A DNA stretch of 64,000 nt, from positions 23,877,010 through 23,941,009 of the forward strand of contig CM041543.1 in assembly GCA_023238725.1 (NCBI GenBank), read 5' to 3'. Below are positions 23,735 to 35,250 of this stretch, in pieces (position 1 is the stretch's first letter; each line of letters starts with the position of its first letter). The notes under the pieces were generated by a model. That model saw only the letters and a program-made list of their open reading frames with translations, ran no database searches and had not been told where the DNA came from. Made by a program: the position numbers and the translations under genes. The DNA is from Scortum barcoo (Eukaryota; Chordata; Actinopteri; Centrarchiformes; Terapontidae).

Positions 23735-24665
23735 GTATTCACCCCACTTGGATGTTTTCCCATTGTGTTGGTTTTATACATGAAATCATGGTCAATATAA
23801 TTTGGCTATTTTGATAAGAATTTGCTAAAGAAGCTTTTTTATGTCAAACTGAAAAGAGATTTTTTGCAAACGTAAATGTAAATTAATTAAAATATATAGT
23901 GTAAAATAAGTGTTTGCATAAATATTCATCCCCTTCAGGTCTGTATTTAGTAGATGCACCTGTGGCTGCAATCACAGCACTGAGTCTGTGTGGATATGTC
24001 TCAATCAGACTGGCACATCTGGACAAAACAGCTCAAGCTGTGTAGCTTTTGCTGTGTGCTTGGGGTCGTTTTCTTGCTGGAAAAATAAATCCTCTCCCAA
24101 GTCGTGGTTCTCTTGCAGACTGAGTCAGACTATCCTCCAGGATTTGGCAATATTTTTCTGCATTCATGTTCCCCTCTACCTTTACAAGCCTTACAGGGCC
24201 TGCTGCTGAGAAGCATCCCCAGAGCATGATGCTGCCACCACCATGCTTCACAGAGAAGATGGTGTGTTTGTGTTGGTGTGCAGTTTTTGGTGTTTGCCAA
24301 ACACATCGTCTAGTCTGATGGCCAGAAAGCTTAATTTTTGTCTAATAAGACTAAAGAACTTTCTTCCATTTGACCTCGGAGTCTCAAACATGCCTTTGGG
24401 TGAATTCCAGGTGAAATTTCATATGAGCTTTTTTCAACAGTGGCTTTCTCTCTGCCACTCTCCCATACAGCTTTGACTGGTGAGGAACCCTGGCAATAGT
24501 TATTGCTTCTAACTACTTCAGAGTGGTCGTAGGAGTCTTGATGGCCTCCCTCACCAGGCTTCCTCTTGCCCAGTCACTCAGTTTATGAGGATGGCCAGCT
24601 CTAGGCTTTAAGGATTTAGGATTTAAACAAGTGCCATACTTCTTCTACTTCTTAATGATGGATTT
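23735..24665 (-). mobile_element. Decayed Tc1/mariner element
   Basis: The minus strand at 24,033-24,251 encodes MKHGGGSIMLWGCFSAAGP, the signature block of Tc1 transposases, then VKVEGNMNAEKYCQILEDSL. Flanking DNA on both sides (for example the ATTCACCCC end near 23,737) looks like the rest of the element, but the other catalytic blocks are unreadable. It is inactive. Confidence 0.75.
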
Positions 24666-24689
24666 AACTGAACCAGGAATACTGATGAA

Positions 24690-25560
24690 CCAGAGACTGG
24701 ACCTCCCAGAGAGAGGTTTTTATATGAACTGTACTTTACCAGACAGCAACAATGACCAGGATCTGATAGAACAGGATCAACAATGACCAAGGAGTGCATA
24801 AATAGGGCAAGCAAGAATACAACATTCAATGACCAGGAACAGTGTTAGTTAGGCCAGTTATGATAAGAAACAGAAATAATAATTTCAGCAATATCCAGAG
24901 AGTGCAGGAATAGTCTAAGCAGTTACCTGGAACAGAAAGAATAAGGTCGACAATTACCAGGACCTGGGCAAATAGGTCCAGCAATAAGCAAGAACTCAAT
25001 GAATATGGCATGCAGTGACCATGAACTGCATTAGTAAGGCTGCCAGTGACAAGAAATTAAAAGAATCAATTCAGCAATTTACCAGAAAATGAAAGAATCA
25101 GGCCAAGAATGACAAGAGAGTCCATGAATAGGGCCACATATGACCAGCACCTGAAAGAAAAAAAAACACCAATGACCAGGAACTTTTTAATGACAAAGCA
25201 ATTAGCAAGAGTTGATCAAAATGGAACAATTAGCAGAATCAATAAATAGAGAATTTATCAGAAAGTAATGAATGTGACAGCAGGGGGGAAATATACTTAG
25301 CCATTAGCCAAATTAAATATGTTTCGTAAGAAGCAGAATGCAAGAATTCAATGACAAGGCAACAACTAGCATAATGTAATATATTAAGCATTTACCAAAA
25401 TCATCAAACTCAACATCTCAATGAGGAGACAGCTATAGATATCTTGCAATTCCAGCAACTAACTTGTCAATAGCTGAATGACTAAATGAGGGTACCTACA
25501 GTGTTTGGCCTGCAATGACCAGTCCTGTGGATTATGACCATCAAGGGTATGAATAATTAC
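24690..25560. repeat. Degenerate ~30-bp tandem array
   Basis: By eye the stretch parses into more than 20 diverged units of 28-35 bp. Most contain AATGACCAGGAAC or a variant, a middle like TGAATAGGGCC, and start with AGCAAT or ACAAT. Units differ at many positions, so the array is old. Confidence 0.7.
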
Positions 25561-25860
25561 TTTGACCAGGATAGTGTGAGTGTTATTCAGAGGTCAGCCA
25601 TGACTGGATGCATCAGGACAGGCTTATATATGACATAAAGTGGAGGGAGGGACGTGTATGTTGCCATAGTTGGACTTCATATAGATATGATGTCACACTC
25701 ACCGGTAGACCCCGGCATGTGTCTGACTATCTTTATCTAATCAGTGTAAAAATGGAGCTGGGTCTCAAACAGCTAAAGAAATAACCATTTAATTTAGACA
25801 TTAACAAGTCTCTGGAGTCTCAGTTAAACCTGATCATCTCAATAACTGTACCTTCCTGCA

Positions 25861-26385
25861 GGACTGCCTGGTGTCTGTTGCAAACTGGATGTCTCAAACT
25901 GTCCTCATCTCAACTCTGACAAAACTGAAGTCCTGGTGATCGGCCCTGATTGTTTTACTAAGGAACTCAGTCACTATATTGGCTTTTAAGAAAATGAGCA
26001 AAAATCAAGCCGACACTATCAGCGAAATGTGCACACCGTCATCCTTTCTCATTTAGATTACTGTGACTCCCTCTCCACTTGCATCACTCGGTCCTCTCCA
26101 GCTCGTCTTCAACTGGTGCAAAATGCTGCAGCTTGGCTGTTAACTAAAACAAATCGTTGGTCCCACATTGCCCTAATCTTCGCCTCCCTTCATAGGCAGA
26201 GTTGTTGAAACTCTATTTTAGCCATCAGCGACTCCAAACATCTGATCGAGACCTTTTACTTGTTCCTCGTTCTTGTTTTAAAACCAGAGGTGCTTTTGTG
26301 TTTGTAGCTCGTCGACAGTGGAACAGCCTTCATTAGTCCATCAGATCTGCTCAATCTGTGCTTTGTTCACTTCATGAATGAGCAT
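25861..26385 (+). mobile_element. L2-like LINE remnant, 3' part of reverse transcriptase
   Basis: Translation in shifting frames gives an LNSDKTEVLVIGP block (25,910-25,950) and then LDYCDSLSTC with ARLQLVQNAAAWLLTKT (about 26,055-26,150). These are hallmarks of the C-terminal part of L2/CR1-type LINE proteins. Many stops and shifts; dead. Confidence 0.7.
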
Positions 26386-27640
26386 GAAAATTTCAGGGTA
26401 TGTTTGACTTCCTCATGTTGAGCAGGTATAATGTTTATCATGTTCACCTTTAAACATTTGAGTAAAATGCTGTTGTCTAAATAACATTTGTAATTTAATG
26501 AATAAAACTTTTGTAGTGACAAAACAATCTGAAGGTCCTCTTACAAAAGCATCACCTGTCTACAACTGGTTCTATGACACATTTACATTTACTACATTCT
26601 GCACAACCTGTCTGCATTACAGCTGAGACATTTCACCATTACTGTCCACCTTTTTACCACAAGATTATGTTTTATTTCACAGTTTACATCCATTTTATTC
26701 ACATATTTTCACTTCTGCACTACATTATGTCCCAGATTTGATACATATTGTTTGAGCATCGTTGGAGAACAAAGCACTGCTTCATTTGAAGTGTGAAGTC
26801 AAACTGGAGGTTTCTCGGGAACAAACGAAGTGTGAAAACTTCAGATCTCTGACCGGATGGAGCCAATCTGTCCGAGCGCGGCCTGCAGCATTTGAAGGCA
26901 CCACGCAGCGTCAAAAGCGAAAGTAAAGAAACCTCCACAAGCAGGTGAGCAGAAAGGAGCATGTTTGTGCTGTCAGGACGGTCAAACTGTGCAGGACTGA
27001 TTCATGTGTCAAATCCAGAGAGGCAGCCGGTAAGAATATGAACTTTAAATAATGTGAGAGACTGCTGCCACGTTAACTGTGCATCAACCGGGTCGGTTCA
27101 ATAGCCACTTTTTTTAGGCTTCATACGTGTCAGATGGTCTGTGTAGTTTGTGTGCTTTCTTTTCTTTGCTGTCAGTCTGTTTGTGACTCTGAGCATGTTT
27201 GTTCAGTAGAAGCTCGGGGAGTGATGGTGAGGAAAAGCGAGTGCGTTATGGTTTAGTCTTGCTCACAAACATGGCGGACTGATGAAAGATCAAACTTTTG
27301 GACAAATGCGGAAATAGTTGGGCTTCATTCATCTGGATATCTGCCAAATACAGTAGATAGTGCTGGTCAGAGGAGCTAGTTGAGGTTAATGACTTGTAAA
27401 AAAGATGAGAGAAATGTTGGTTATTTGGAGCAGAATTCATTCTCATTTAGAGGAAGCGGAAACTTTCCGTCACAGCTGAGAAGCTGCAGCTGCACAAAGT
27501 GCGATTTCCCGGAGAGACTTTGTCACAGCTCTCCGTTGTGGGACTTTTGGGAGTCATGTTGTTCTCCTTGTTATTATAGAGCAGCTTTAAAAGAGAGCCA
27601 GTAGCCAGTCTAATTCATAAATCTGTACCATTTCCTGCAG
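26386..27640. other. Unassigned; includes a short GC-rich patch
   Basis: Around 26,860-26,945 there is a CpG-containing patch ending in CAGGTGAGC, which looks like a first exon with a splice donor, but no product could be named. The rest has no recognised feature. Confidence 0.3.
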
Positions 27641-28027
27641 AAAAGAGAGAAAAGAGAAGTTCCAGAGGAGATATGAATATATCTCTACTAAATGTTTCTG
27701 CCCCAGTGGAGGAGAAGGAGACGTCCTTTAAAAAACAGCCAATGTAATTGCAAATAGTGATGAAGGGATGATACTAATTGGGGGAGATTTCAACACGGTA
27801 CAGAAATGCAAATTAGACAGGTTACCACCAGAACAGGGAGCCAACACAAAAACATCCAGAGTATTAAATAATGTCATGAAGGAGTTCGGCCTCACTGATC
27901 CATGGAGATATAATAATCCTAGAGGGAAGGATTTCACCTTTTACTCTAATCCACATGGGAGTTTTTGAAGAATGGATGTTTTCTACTCATCACAACAACA
28001 TATACATAAAGTTCAGGACTGTGGCAG
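27640..28027 (+). mobile_element. L1-like LINE, endonuclease fragment
   Basis: The segment 27,768-28,027 encodes ILIGGDFNTVQKCKLDRLP, EFGLTDPWRYNNPRGKDFT, FYSNPHGSF and then MDVFYSSQQHIHKVQDC. This is the second half of an L1/Tx1-type endonuclease domain. The LINE stops abruptly at the left LTR of a BEL/Pao element, and its C-terminal part resumes after the right LTR at 32,205. The middle of the LINE (all of the RT) is missing. Confidence 0.85.
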
Positions 28028-28405
28028 TGTTGTGAATTATTAAGGCTAAAATAATTCAATAAGCCATTCATTATATTCAGATGTATAAAATGTGTTACAT
28101 GGAACAGTAATTGCAATAGAAAATATGTATATGAAAAAGTACCAATAATTGACCAATAATTTGTATTATTGATGTTAGCAGGAAGTGCTCTTATTTTGAA
28201 GCCCAATTTAGAGGAAGTGGCTTGCTTGTGTTGACGGTAGTTTTGTTTTTAAGAAATGAATCTCCATGAAGAGATGCAGATGTGGTTTTGTTTTGCATTA
28301 CCTTTTTATTCTTTTTTCTCTTTGTAATACTGCAGCATATATTTAGTAAAAGTTCACAAAGACAGATACATGGTGGTCATTAATTGAAGCTTCTGTGACA
28401 CTACA
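28028..28405 (+). repeat. Left LTR of the BEL/Pao element
   Basis: 378 bp, TG to CA. It differs from the right LTR mainly around 28,125-28,160 and by scattered single bases. Confidence 0.9.
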
Positions 28406-28410
28406 TTTTT

Positions 28411-28428
28411 TGGTGCCGAAACCCGGGA
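28411..28428 (+). other. Primer binding site
   Basis: TGGTGCCGAAACCCGGGA, starting with the TGG expected opposite a tRNA CCA end, five bases after the left LTR. I cannot say which tRNA. Confidence 0.7.
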
Positions 28429-28489
28429 CTGAATTTTTTCAGACTTTGAGCTTTATGAAGTGGGAGGCTAACGCTAGCTTGATGCAGAA

Positions 28490-29580
28490 ATGACCGAGCA
28501 CATGGAACAGATGAAGAAGAAGCGCGGGACAACAAAGCTGTTGACTCGCATTGAGGAGGAGGTGAGCAAGGATGTACCCGACTGTGATAAACTTCGTGAA
28601 ATACTGTCAGTACTGTCGACCAAGGAGGAAAGTTTAATGGACTTGGACAAAGGCATTGAGGACGTAACGGCTACCGATGAACTGGAGACGGAGGTTGCAA
28701 ACACTCAGGAGTACCGGGACCGGATTCTCCCGCCACCAGACTGATTCAGAGGGCACGTGACCCAGTGAGCGTGCGGCTGAGCGTGCAAGTATCAGTTCAG
28801 TCAAATTACTGTACTGTACTGTTAAACTGCCCAAGCTAGTCATAGAGAAATACAGTGGAGAAATAAGCCAGTGGCAAGATTTCTGGTCTCAATATGAAAC
28901 AGCAGTCCATAACAATGATGCCCTGTCTAAGAGAAAAGTTCACTTACCTGAAGTCCTGTTTGACTGGAGCAGCAGCAAGAGCTGTAGCAGGACTTACTAT
29001 GACTGATGGAAATTATGATGCGGCAGTGGAATTGCTTAAGAACTGTTTTGAAAGAAAGGACATTGTAATCAGTGCACACATGTCATAACTGCTGAACCTG
29101 GCTCCAGTGAAGAGATCATCAGATGTCGTAGCTCTCAAACACCTCTATGATGAATGTGAAATACAAATTCGCAGTCTAGAATCATTACAGCTTATACCTG
29201 AAGATATAGCATTGGCTTACACCCGCCAGACAGACTCCAGTGGTGAATGGAAAGTGAGCTCATCCGGTTCCTGCAAAATGAGGTCCAAAGCAGAGAGAGA
29301 GCACTGCAGCTTACAAGACCAGGTATCACACAAAGGGACATTCAGACCAATAACAGATCGCTTGGTAAAGCAGCCCTTTTCTGTGAAAACAAACCAAAGA
29401 AGTGGAGTGTACCTTCAGCAACGGCATTGCACACAGCTAGTAACGCCCCTCAGACCTGTGTGTATTGTGACAGTGAGAACCACAAACCAGAACATTGTCC
29501 AGATAAGTCTGTGTCTGCTCGCAAAGAGAAACTGAGGAAGATGGAAAGATGTTATGTTTGCCTTGGCCCATTTCTCACTA
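28490..29580 (+). pseudogene. BEL/Pao gag region with zinc knuckle
   Basis: Gag forms the particle of the element. It opens at 28,490 (MTEHMEQMKKKRGTTKLLTR), is stopped at 28,744, and continues in other frames with KLVIEKYSGEISQWQDFWSQ (about 28,833-28,895), FTYLKSCLTGAAARAVAGLT and FERKDIVISAH. This matches the DUF1759-type gag of Pao elements. A CCHC zinc knuckle (CVYCDSENHKPEHC) lies near 29,459, followed by ERCYVCLGP. Frame breaks at about 28,744, 28,930, 29,086 and 29,250 prevent a full product. The expected protease should follow but is replaced directly by the pre-RT segment. Confidence 0.85.
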
Positions 29581-30792
29581 GATGGCTCTGATGATCCAGA
29601 ACTCTCAGTGTTAATAGGCGGAGACTTCTACTGGCAAGTCGTGTCAGGCAAGGTCCAGAGATTGACAAAATCGCTAGTGGCCATAGAGAGCAGCTTTGGG
29701 TGGGCTTTGCAAGGACCAGTATCAACATCCAGTGTAACTGATGCAACTTGTATGCACATCAGTCTAGAAGAGGACACTCAGATTGCGAAACAGTTGCATG
29801 CCTTTTGGGAGGTGGAGTCTCTGGGCATCGTCCACGAGAAAGCAAAGAGCCCAGAGGAAACAGAGGCACTTCAGAACTTCGAACAGACGGTAACGCACAA
29901 CAATGGCTGCTACCACGTGGAGTTACCATGGCGACCTGATAAACCAGATCTCCTAAACAACTTCAGGGTCGCAAAGGGAAGGTTTGAAGGCCTCAAGAGG
30001 AGACTAAAGACGGACACGACCCTGTACAAAGGGTACAGCGACGTCATTAAGGATTACCTGCAGCAAGGCATCTGTGAGGATGTACCAGCGAACACTTTAC
30101 AACAAGAAAATCCAGAGTCTGTAAAATATTACATGCCACATCATGGTGTTCTTCGAGAAGATAAGATAACTACTAAAATGAGAGTGGCTTTTGATGCATC
30201 ATCACATGAAGATGGTAGCCCAACCCTCAATGACTGTCTACTGACTGAGCCAAACCTTAACCCAAACCTGCTAGATGTGCTAATCAAGTTCAGACTTCAC
30301 CAGATAGCCTTTACTGCTGACATTACCGAGGCCTTCCTGCAGATAGCTTTAGCAGAGAAGGATAAAGATGCTGTGAGGTTCCTGTGGCTGCAGGGGCCCC
30401 CAACCAAAGACTGTGAAAATGATCTGCGCATTTTGAGGATAAGTAGAGTAGTATTTGGAGTGTCACCCAGCCCTTTATTGTTAGCTGCAACAATCAGAAA
30501 ACATATCAAGCAGTATGAAACAGAGCAGCCCAAAACAGTGGCGGCACTGAGAGAGTGTCTTTATGTAGATGATTTCATCGCCAGCACAAGTGATGTGCAT
30601 GAAGCATTTTCAGTCACCACAAAGGCAAAAGAGATTCTGTCCCATGCCGGCATGAACCTATGCAAATGGATAACTAACTCACCAGAACTGAGAGCTAAGT
30701 GGACAGAAAGAGGAATGGAGCACACAACAGAAACAGCCACTTGTGGAAATGTACTGAAGGTGTTGGGATTAGTATGGAGATCAGAACGATGA
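29554..30792 (+). CDS. BEL/Pao reverse transcriptase, 412-codon open frame
   Basis: The enzyme copies element RNA to DNA. The frame starts in the zinc-knuckle/protease junction, then has LIGGDFYWQVVSGKVQ (end of the A17 protease region). The RT core follows: YYMPHHGVLREDK, MRVAFDASSHEDGSPTLNDC, FTADITEAFLQIAL, RFLWLQGPP, VVFGVSPSPLLL and the active site YVDDFIAS. The YVDD box and the catalytic D of ITEAFLQ are present. The frame ends at 30,792 through a single-base shift; the next frame continues the same protein. Confidence 0.92.
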   Translation: MFALAHFSLDGSDDPELSVLIGGDFYWQVVSGKVQRLTKSLVAIESSFGWALQGPVSTSSVTDATCMHISLEEDTQIAKQLHAFWEVESLGIVHEKAKSPEETEALQNFEQTVTHNNGCYHVELPWRPDKPDLLNNFRVAKGRFEGLKRRLKTDTTLYKGYSDVIKDYLQQGICEDVPANTLQQENPESVKYYMPHHGVLREDKITTKMRVAFDASSHEDGSPTLNDCLLTEPNLNPNLLDVLIKFRLHQIAFTADITEAFLQIALAEKDKDAVRFLWLQGPPTKDCENDLRILRISRVVFGVSPSPLLLAATIRKHIKQYETEQPKTVAALRECLYVDDFIASTSDVHEAFSVTTKAKEILSHAGMNLCKWITNSPELRAKWTERGMEHTTETATCGNVLKVLGLVWRSER

Positions 30793-30796
30793 CTTT

Positions 30797-31504
30797 GTGT
30801 TCGACCTAAAGGGACTGCTAGATATCATGAAAGGCAAGGAAAACACAAAGAGAAATGTACTACAGACATCAGCTCATATCTTTGACCCCATCAGGTTTCT
30901 CATCCCCTTTTCTCATCAGTGGTGTGCAGAGTTGCCACAGCTCCACCAGTTGGACATTAAACCAGATTCACAGACTGTCAAGCTGCATGTTTTCTGTGAT
31001 GCCAGCGAAAGGGCGTACAGTGTTGTTGCCTATCTGCAAGGAGAGAACAAAGAAAAGGAGATTGTGACAAGTTTTGTGGCATCCAAGTCAAAGGTAGCTC
31101 CCTTAAAGAAAATGACGTTACCACGCTTGGAACTTATGAGAGCACTGATTGGGGCAAGGCTAGGCAATAATCTTCTCAAGCCACTCAACATGGAAATAAA
31201 TCAGTTGAACATGTGGACAGATTCAATGATTGTTCTTCACTGGATACGCAGCACAGCACAAAGGTGGAAGCCGTTTGTGGCTAACGGAGTGGCTGAGATA
31301 GGTCTCACAAACCCTGAACTGTGGTCTCAGTGCAATGGCAAAAACAATCCTGCTGACTTACCCACCAGAGGGCAGAGTGTAGAGAACCTCGTGCAAAGCC
31401 AGTTGTGGTGGAGTGGACCCATCTCACTGTCATCCGCAGAAGAAGTAGAGAGCATTGATGAGGACTGCATTGCAGATGAGAACTCAAGGAGAGCTAACTT
31501 CTGA
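30797..31504 (+). CDS. BEL/Pao RNase H and connection domain
   Basis: A continuous 235-codon frame continues pol after the shift: DLKGLLDIMKGKENTKR, HIFDPIRFLIPFSHQW, then the RNase H fold with VFCDASERAYSVVAYLQ, KMTLPRLELMRALIGARL, MWTDSMIVLHWI and NPADLPTRG. The acidic residues of RNase H (D in FCDAS, E in LELMRA, D in WTDSM) are visible. The integrase that should follow is nearly absent; only a short zinc-domain start remains before the right LTR. Confidence 0.9.
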   Translation: MFDLKGLLDIMKGKENTKRNVLQTSAHIFDPIRFLIPFSHQWCAELPQLHQLDIKPDSQTVKLHVFCDASERAYSVVAYLQGENKEKEIVTSFVASKSKVAPLKKMTLPRLELMRALIGARLGNNLLKPLNMEINQLNMWTDSMIVLHWIRSTAQRWKPFVANGVAEIGLTNPELWSQCNGKNNPADLPTRGQSVENLVQSQLWWSGPISLSSAEEVESIDEDCIADENSRRANF

Positions 31505-31821
31505 GGAGCTCACCGCAGCAGAAGTGTACTGGGTAAAAGTGACCAGAACCAGAGTTTCAGTCAAGAAATCTGTCAGCTGAAGTCTGGACAAGATATCAAG
31601 AAAGACTCAAAAATCAGAGACTTGAAGCCATTTTTTGATTAAAACAGCCTTGTTAGTGTAGGAGGCAGGCTACAGCACACTGATTTCAGCTTTAGGGAGC
31701 AACACCCATGGGTGCTGCTACAGGCAGTCTGTTGAGGAGACCTGTTCAGTTGATATATCCATTAGAGATAAGTTAAATGATAAGTGAATAGTTATGAACA
31801 CCTGTTCATTGGGCGGGAGGA

Positions 31822-32204
31822 TGTTGTGAATTATTAAGGCTAAAATAATTCAATAAGCAGTTCATTATATTCAGTTGTATAAAATGTGTTACATGGAACA
31901 GTAATTGCAATAGAAAGTAATGTATATGAATAAGTTAGTTTATTTCTGACTAACAATTTGTATTATTGATGTTAGCAGGAAGTGCTCTTATTTTGAAGCC
32001 CAATTTAGAGGAAGTGGCTTGCTTGTGTTGACAGTAGTTTTGTTTTTAAGAAATGAATCTCTGTGAAGAGATGCAAATGTGGTTTTGCTTTGCATTACCG
32101 TTTTATTCTTTTTTTCTCTTTGTAATACTGCAGTATATATTTAGTAAAAGTTCACAAAGACAGATACATTGGTGGTCATTAATTGAAGCTTCCGTGACAC
32201 TACA
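31822..32204 (+). repeat. Right LTR of the BEL/Pao element
   Basis: 383 bp, directly after the purine-rich tract at 31,811-31,821. Confidence 0.9.
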
Positions 32205-33545
32205 TTATCCATGTCATTGATGGGAAGTATTGAAACAGTGAGAATGAACATCGTACAAAGATTGTTGTTTTTGTTCCAGTCGCTGCCAGTTGTGGTCCCT
32301 GGATCCACTTTTAAAATTCATATATATTAAAATCATATCGGGATTTGTTTGGCAAAATAAAAAAGCAAAAAAAATTGGAAAAAAAAAAGGATTGAATCTA
32401 GCTAATTTTAGAAATGACTTTTGGGCAGCCCAGATTAGAGCTATTATTATGTGGATTTCTAAAGAGACAGATACAATATGGGTGGGAATGGAGCAAAACT
32501 CTTGTCAAAATATACCTCTGGAATCACTCCCATTCCTGAACAAACAAATTCAGAGAGGGGCCGGGATTCGTGGAACAACAATGAAAATATGGTCAATAGT
32601 CCAGAACAAATTTAATCTGTCAAAGTGAATCTGTAGGGCCACCAAAATAGCAGTAAATCCTGAGTTTCTGCCAGCCACTGTGGATGCAGGGTATAAAAAA
32701 TGGACGAATAAGAGGCTGGTATATATCGCACAAGTGTTCAGTGGACAAATCCTGAAATCATTCAAACAGTTTAAAAAGTAGTTTGATTTGTCTACCCATG
32801 ACTTTTATAAATACTTACAATTAAGACACTACCTTCAGAAACACAAGGAGCGGGAACATTTATGTAGATAACCGTCCAAATTAGAGGAACTGTTCATGTC
32901 ATTTAGAGAGGGGGAGACAAAAAAGGGGCTCATTTAAAAATTTACAGGACACCACAACATGAAAGTGGAGATAACAAGATGGATATTAAGGAAAAATGGG
33001 AACTAGAAACAAATATTCTAATATCAGATAAAGAAGAATCATTTAAAGAAGGACATAAACTAACACACAGCCTATCATGGAGAAAATTTGACTGGAAGGT
33101 AAAGATGCGATATTTTAACACATCAATCACTTCAAAATAAAGCGACACGTCTGAACTATGTTGGAGAGGGTGTGGTTTAGTGCGGGACTTCACGCAAATA
33201 TTCTGGGATCACCCAAAATGAGCAAACTTTTGGAGAAATGTTCAGAGTGAGGTTGAGCAGATTGTGGGTATTAAATTCACTTTGGATCCAGCACTGTTTA
33301 TTTTAGGTATACCCCCCGAGAATCTGACAGATAGAGGTGTGATTTATTTATTGAGGATTCAAAAAGACAATAACAGCCTTTGGGTTGAAACCAGAACCCT
33401 CAAACATAAGACCATGGAGAGACAGGATTAAAAGCGTCTATATTATGGAAGAAATTACAGCAAGATTACAGCTGAAAATCGACAGGTTTGCTGACAGATG
33501 GGAGCCAGTGACACGGGCACTATCGGGACTGTAGACATCTCTGTT
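32205..33545 (+). mobile_element. L1-like LINE, C-terminal fragment
   Basis: Continues the LINE cut by the BEL element, but from far downstream in its ORF2. Segment 32,290-32,628 encodes FVWQNKKAKKIGKKKG, LNLANFRNDFWAAQIRAIIM, NIPLESLPFLNKQIQR and MKIWSIVQNKFNLSK, the C-terminal region of L1/Tx1-type proteins. Recognisable but stop-filled protein goes on to about 33,540. Confidence 0.85.
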
Positions 33546-34826
33546 TATTCATTTATATTTGAGTTATTTGATTATTTCTTTCTGTGCTGTGCTCTTGATT
33601 CTCTGATGTTTCTTTTCTGTTTACATTTATTTGCAGCAGCATGTATGTATATATTTTTCTTTTTATTTGTCTGTTTAAAGTTTTTTCACCAAATGACCAA
33701 TGCAAATGAAATGAAAGAAATGAAACTAACTGAACCATCAAACTAAACTGCTGAGCCTGCAAAAGTAAAAGGAGGAAAAAAATGAAGCTGTTTGGTCCGT
33801 TTGAGTCGAATCAGTTAAAAACTTTCGAAGCTTCAGTCCTTTCAAAAGCTGCACATATTTTTATTACGTAAACTGACAGAAACTGTTGATCACATGACAA
33901 TAAAAACTTGATCTGACAAACCTCTAAAGAAAAGTTTTTATGACAGGTCCAATATGAGAGAAATGTCTCAGTTACATTACATTTTGACTTTGGAGTTGTT
34001 TGACTTTAATTTCTCTGAAACTTTGTTTAAATCATTTGTGTTTTTCACTTTAAAGAGGAAACAATTGGAAAGGAAATGTTTTTATGAGACATCAAATATG
34101 AGAGAGTTGTTTGTTTTATGATGCATTTTGACAGGATATAACTTTACTTCTGTTTTTCTAAAAACTGTACATGAGAATGAGTTATTGTTAAAAACTGGAG
34201 TGAAGATCTTTCTGTAGAGAAATCTATTGGAGACGTTTTTATTAAAGTTCAAATAAGCAGTTATAATGTGTTATCTTATTTTTCCCATAAAACTCAGTGA
34301 TCTTCACTGTTCGTGGGATCAAAATATTTTATCTAAGTTTCATTTTAAGCAGACATAAGAAATGACTCAATATAAGACACATCACAGAGTAAATGTACAG
34401 ATTTTTCAAAAAGTGTTGTGGATAATGTCTGCTGATGATTAGGTATTATAATCTGTGGTATTTATTATAATAGACAGTCTGAAGTTCCACTACTGTCCCC
34501 TAGAGGCTGCAAGTGTGCATTACACATCACTACACTACAACTTTTAGTCAGTGTAAACTGGACATTTTAGCCCTGATTTATTCTGTAACTCAAGTACATT
34601 TCTTTGTCTGCTGAGTTTGATTGTCCTCACACACACTCTCCTCACAGAAACACACACACACCAGCTAAACTACAATTGGACCCTGACCTCTGACCTCTGA
34701 CCTCTCAGTAGTTTTCAGTCCCAGCAGTTATTTTACTTGTATTACCAGAAGCAGTATTTGTAGTAGCAGCACTATTAGAAGTGATGATCATAACAAACTT
34801 TACCTGTAAAACACCTTTTAAAACAG
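33546..34826. other. Unassigned AT-rich spacer
   Basis: No recognised gene or domain. It holds a short TGACCTC tandem repeat at about 34,682-34,706. Confidence 0.4.
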
Positions 34827-34828
34827 GT

Positions 34829-34950
34829 ACAAAGTCTTTACAGGGACAAACGAGTAGAAGAAGAGAAGAAAGGTTTAACAGGACACATTACAAAGTCTTT
34901 ACAGGGACAAACGAGTAGAAGAAGAGAAGAAGAGGTTTAACAGCAGACAC
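34829..34950. repeat. 61-bp tandem duplication
   Basis: The block beginning ACAAAGTCTTTACAGGGACA and running through GAAGAAGAGAAGAA and GGTTTAACAG occurs twice, at 34,829 and 34,890. Confidence 0.9.
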
Positions 34951-35250
34951 CATCTGAGGCAGCCTGAGGTTCTGCAGGTTCTGGTTCTCCTTTGTTAGGA
35001 ACCAGGACTGAGGAACAGACTGAAGAGCCCCGCCCGGGATCTCAGGCTGCATTCTGCCTCGTAACAAAGCAACATGTTGTAAATATAGTAGAGGACCAAT
35101 GAGATCCACACTGCTGCTTCATCACATCTTTGAGTGCTGAGCTGCTCTTTAGTTCATCAGATGGTCAGTTAGCACCACCTAGTGGACAGATAGTAGAACT
35201 CCATCATCTGATGTGTGATTTCTCTGACTCTGACTGGGTTTCTGTTTCAG

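Larger units (their letters stand above)
28028..32204 (+). mobile_element. BEL/Pao LTR retrotransposon, internally deleted
   Basis: Two direct LTRs (28,028-28,405 and 31,822-32,204) start TGTTGTGAATT and end CACTACA. A primer-binding-like site follows the left LTR and a purine-rich GGGCGGGAGGA precedes the right one. The internal part runs gag, zinc knuckle, RT and RNase H in one direction. Most of the aspartic protease between zinc knuckle and RT is absent, and the integrase is reduced to its first residues (LVCVGGRLQH-like, near 31,650). No matching target duplication is seen (left flank GGCAG, right flank TTATC). It lies between two pieces of an L1-like LINE. Confidence 0.92.

Noticed and set aside
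24690..25560. Regular spacing of short repeats, at first like a CRISPR array
   Set aside because: Units are tandem and diverged without unique spacers, the genome is vertebrate, and there are no cas genes.
33498..33746. 82-codon frame with a hydrophobic stretch
   Set aside because: It overlaps the AT-rich end of the L1 fragment; hydrophobicity follows from T-rich codons and there is no family match.
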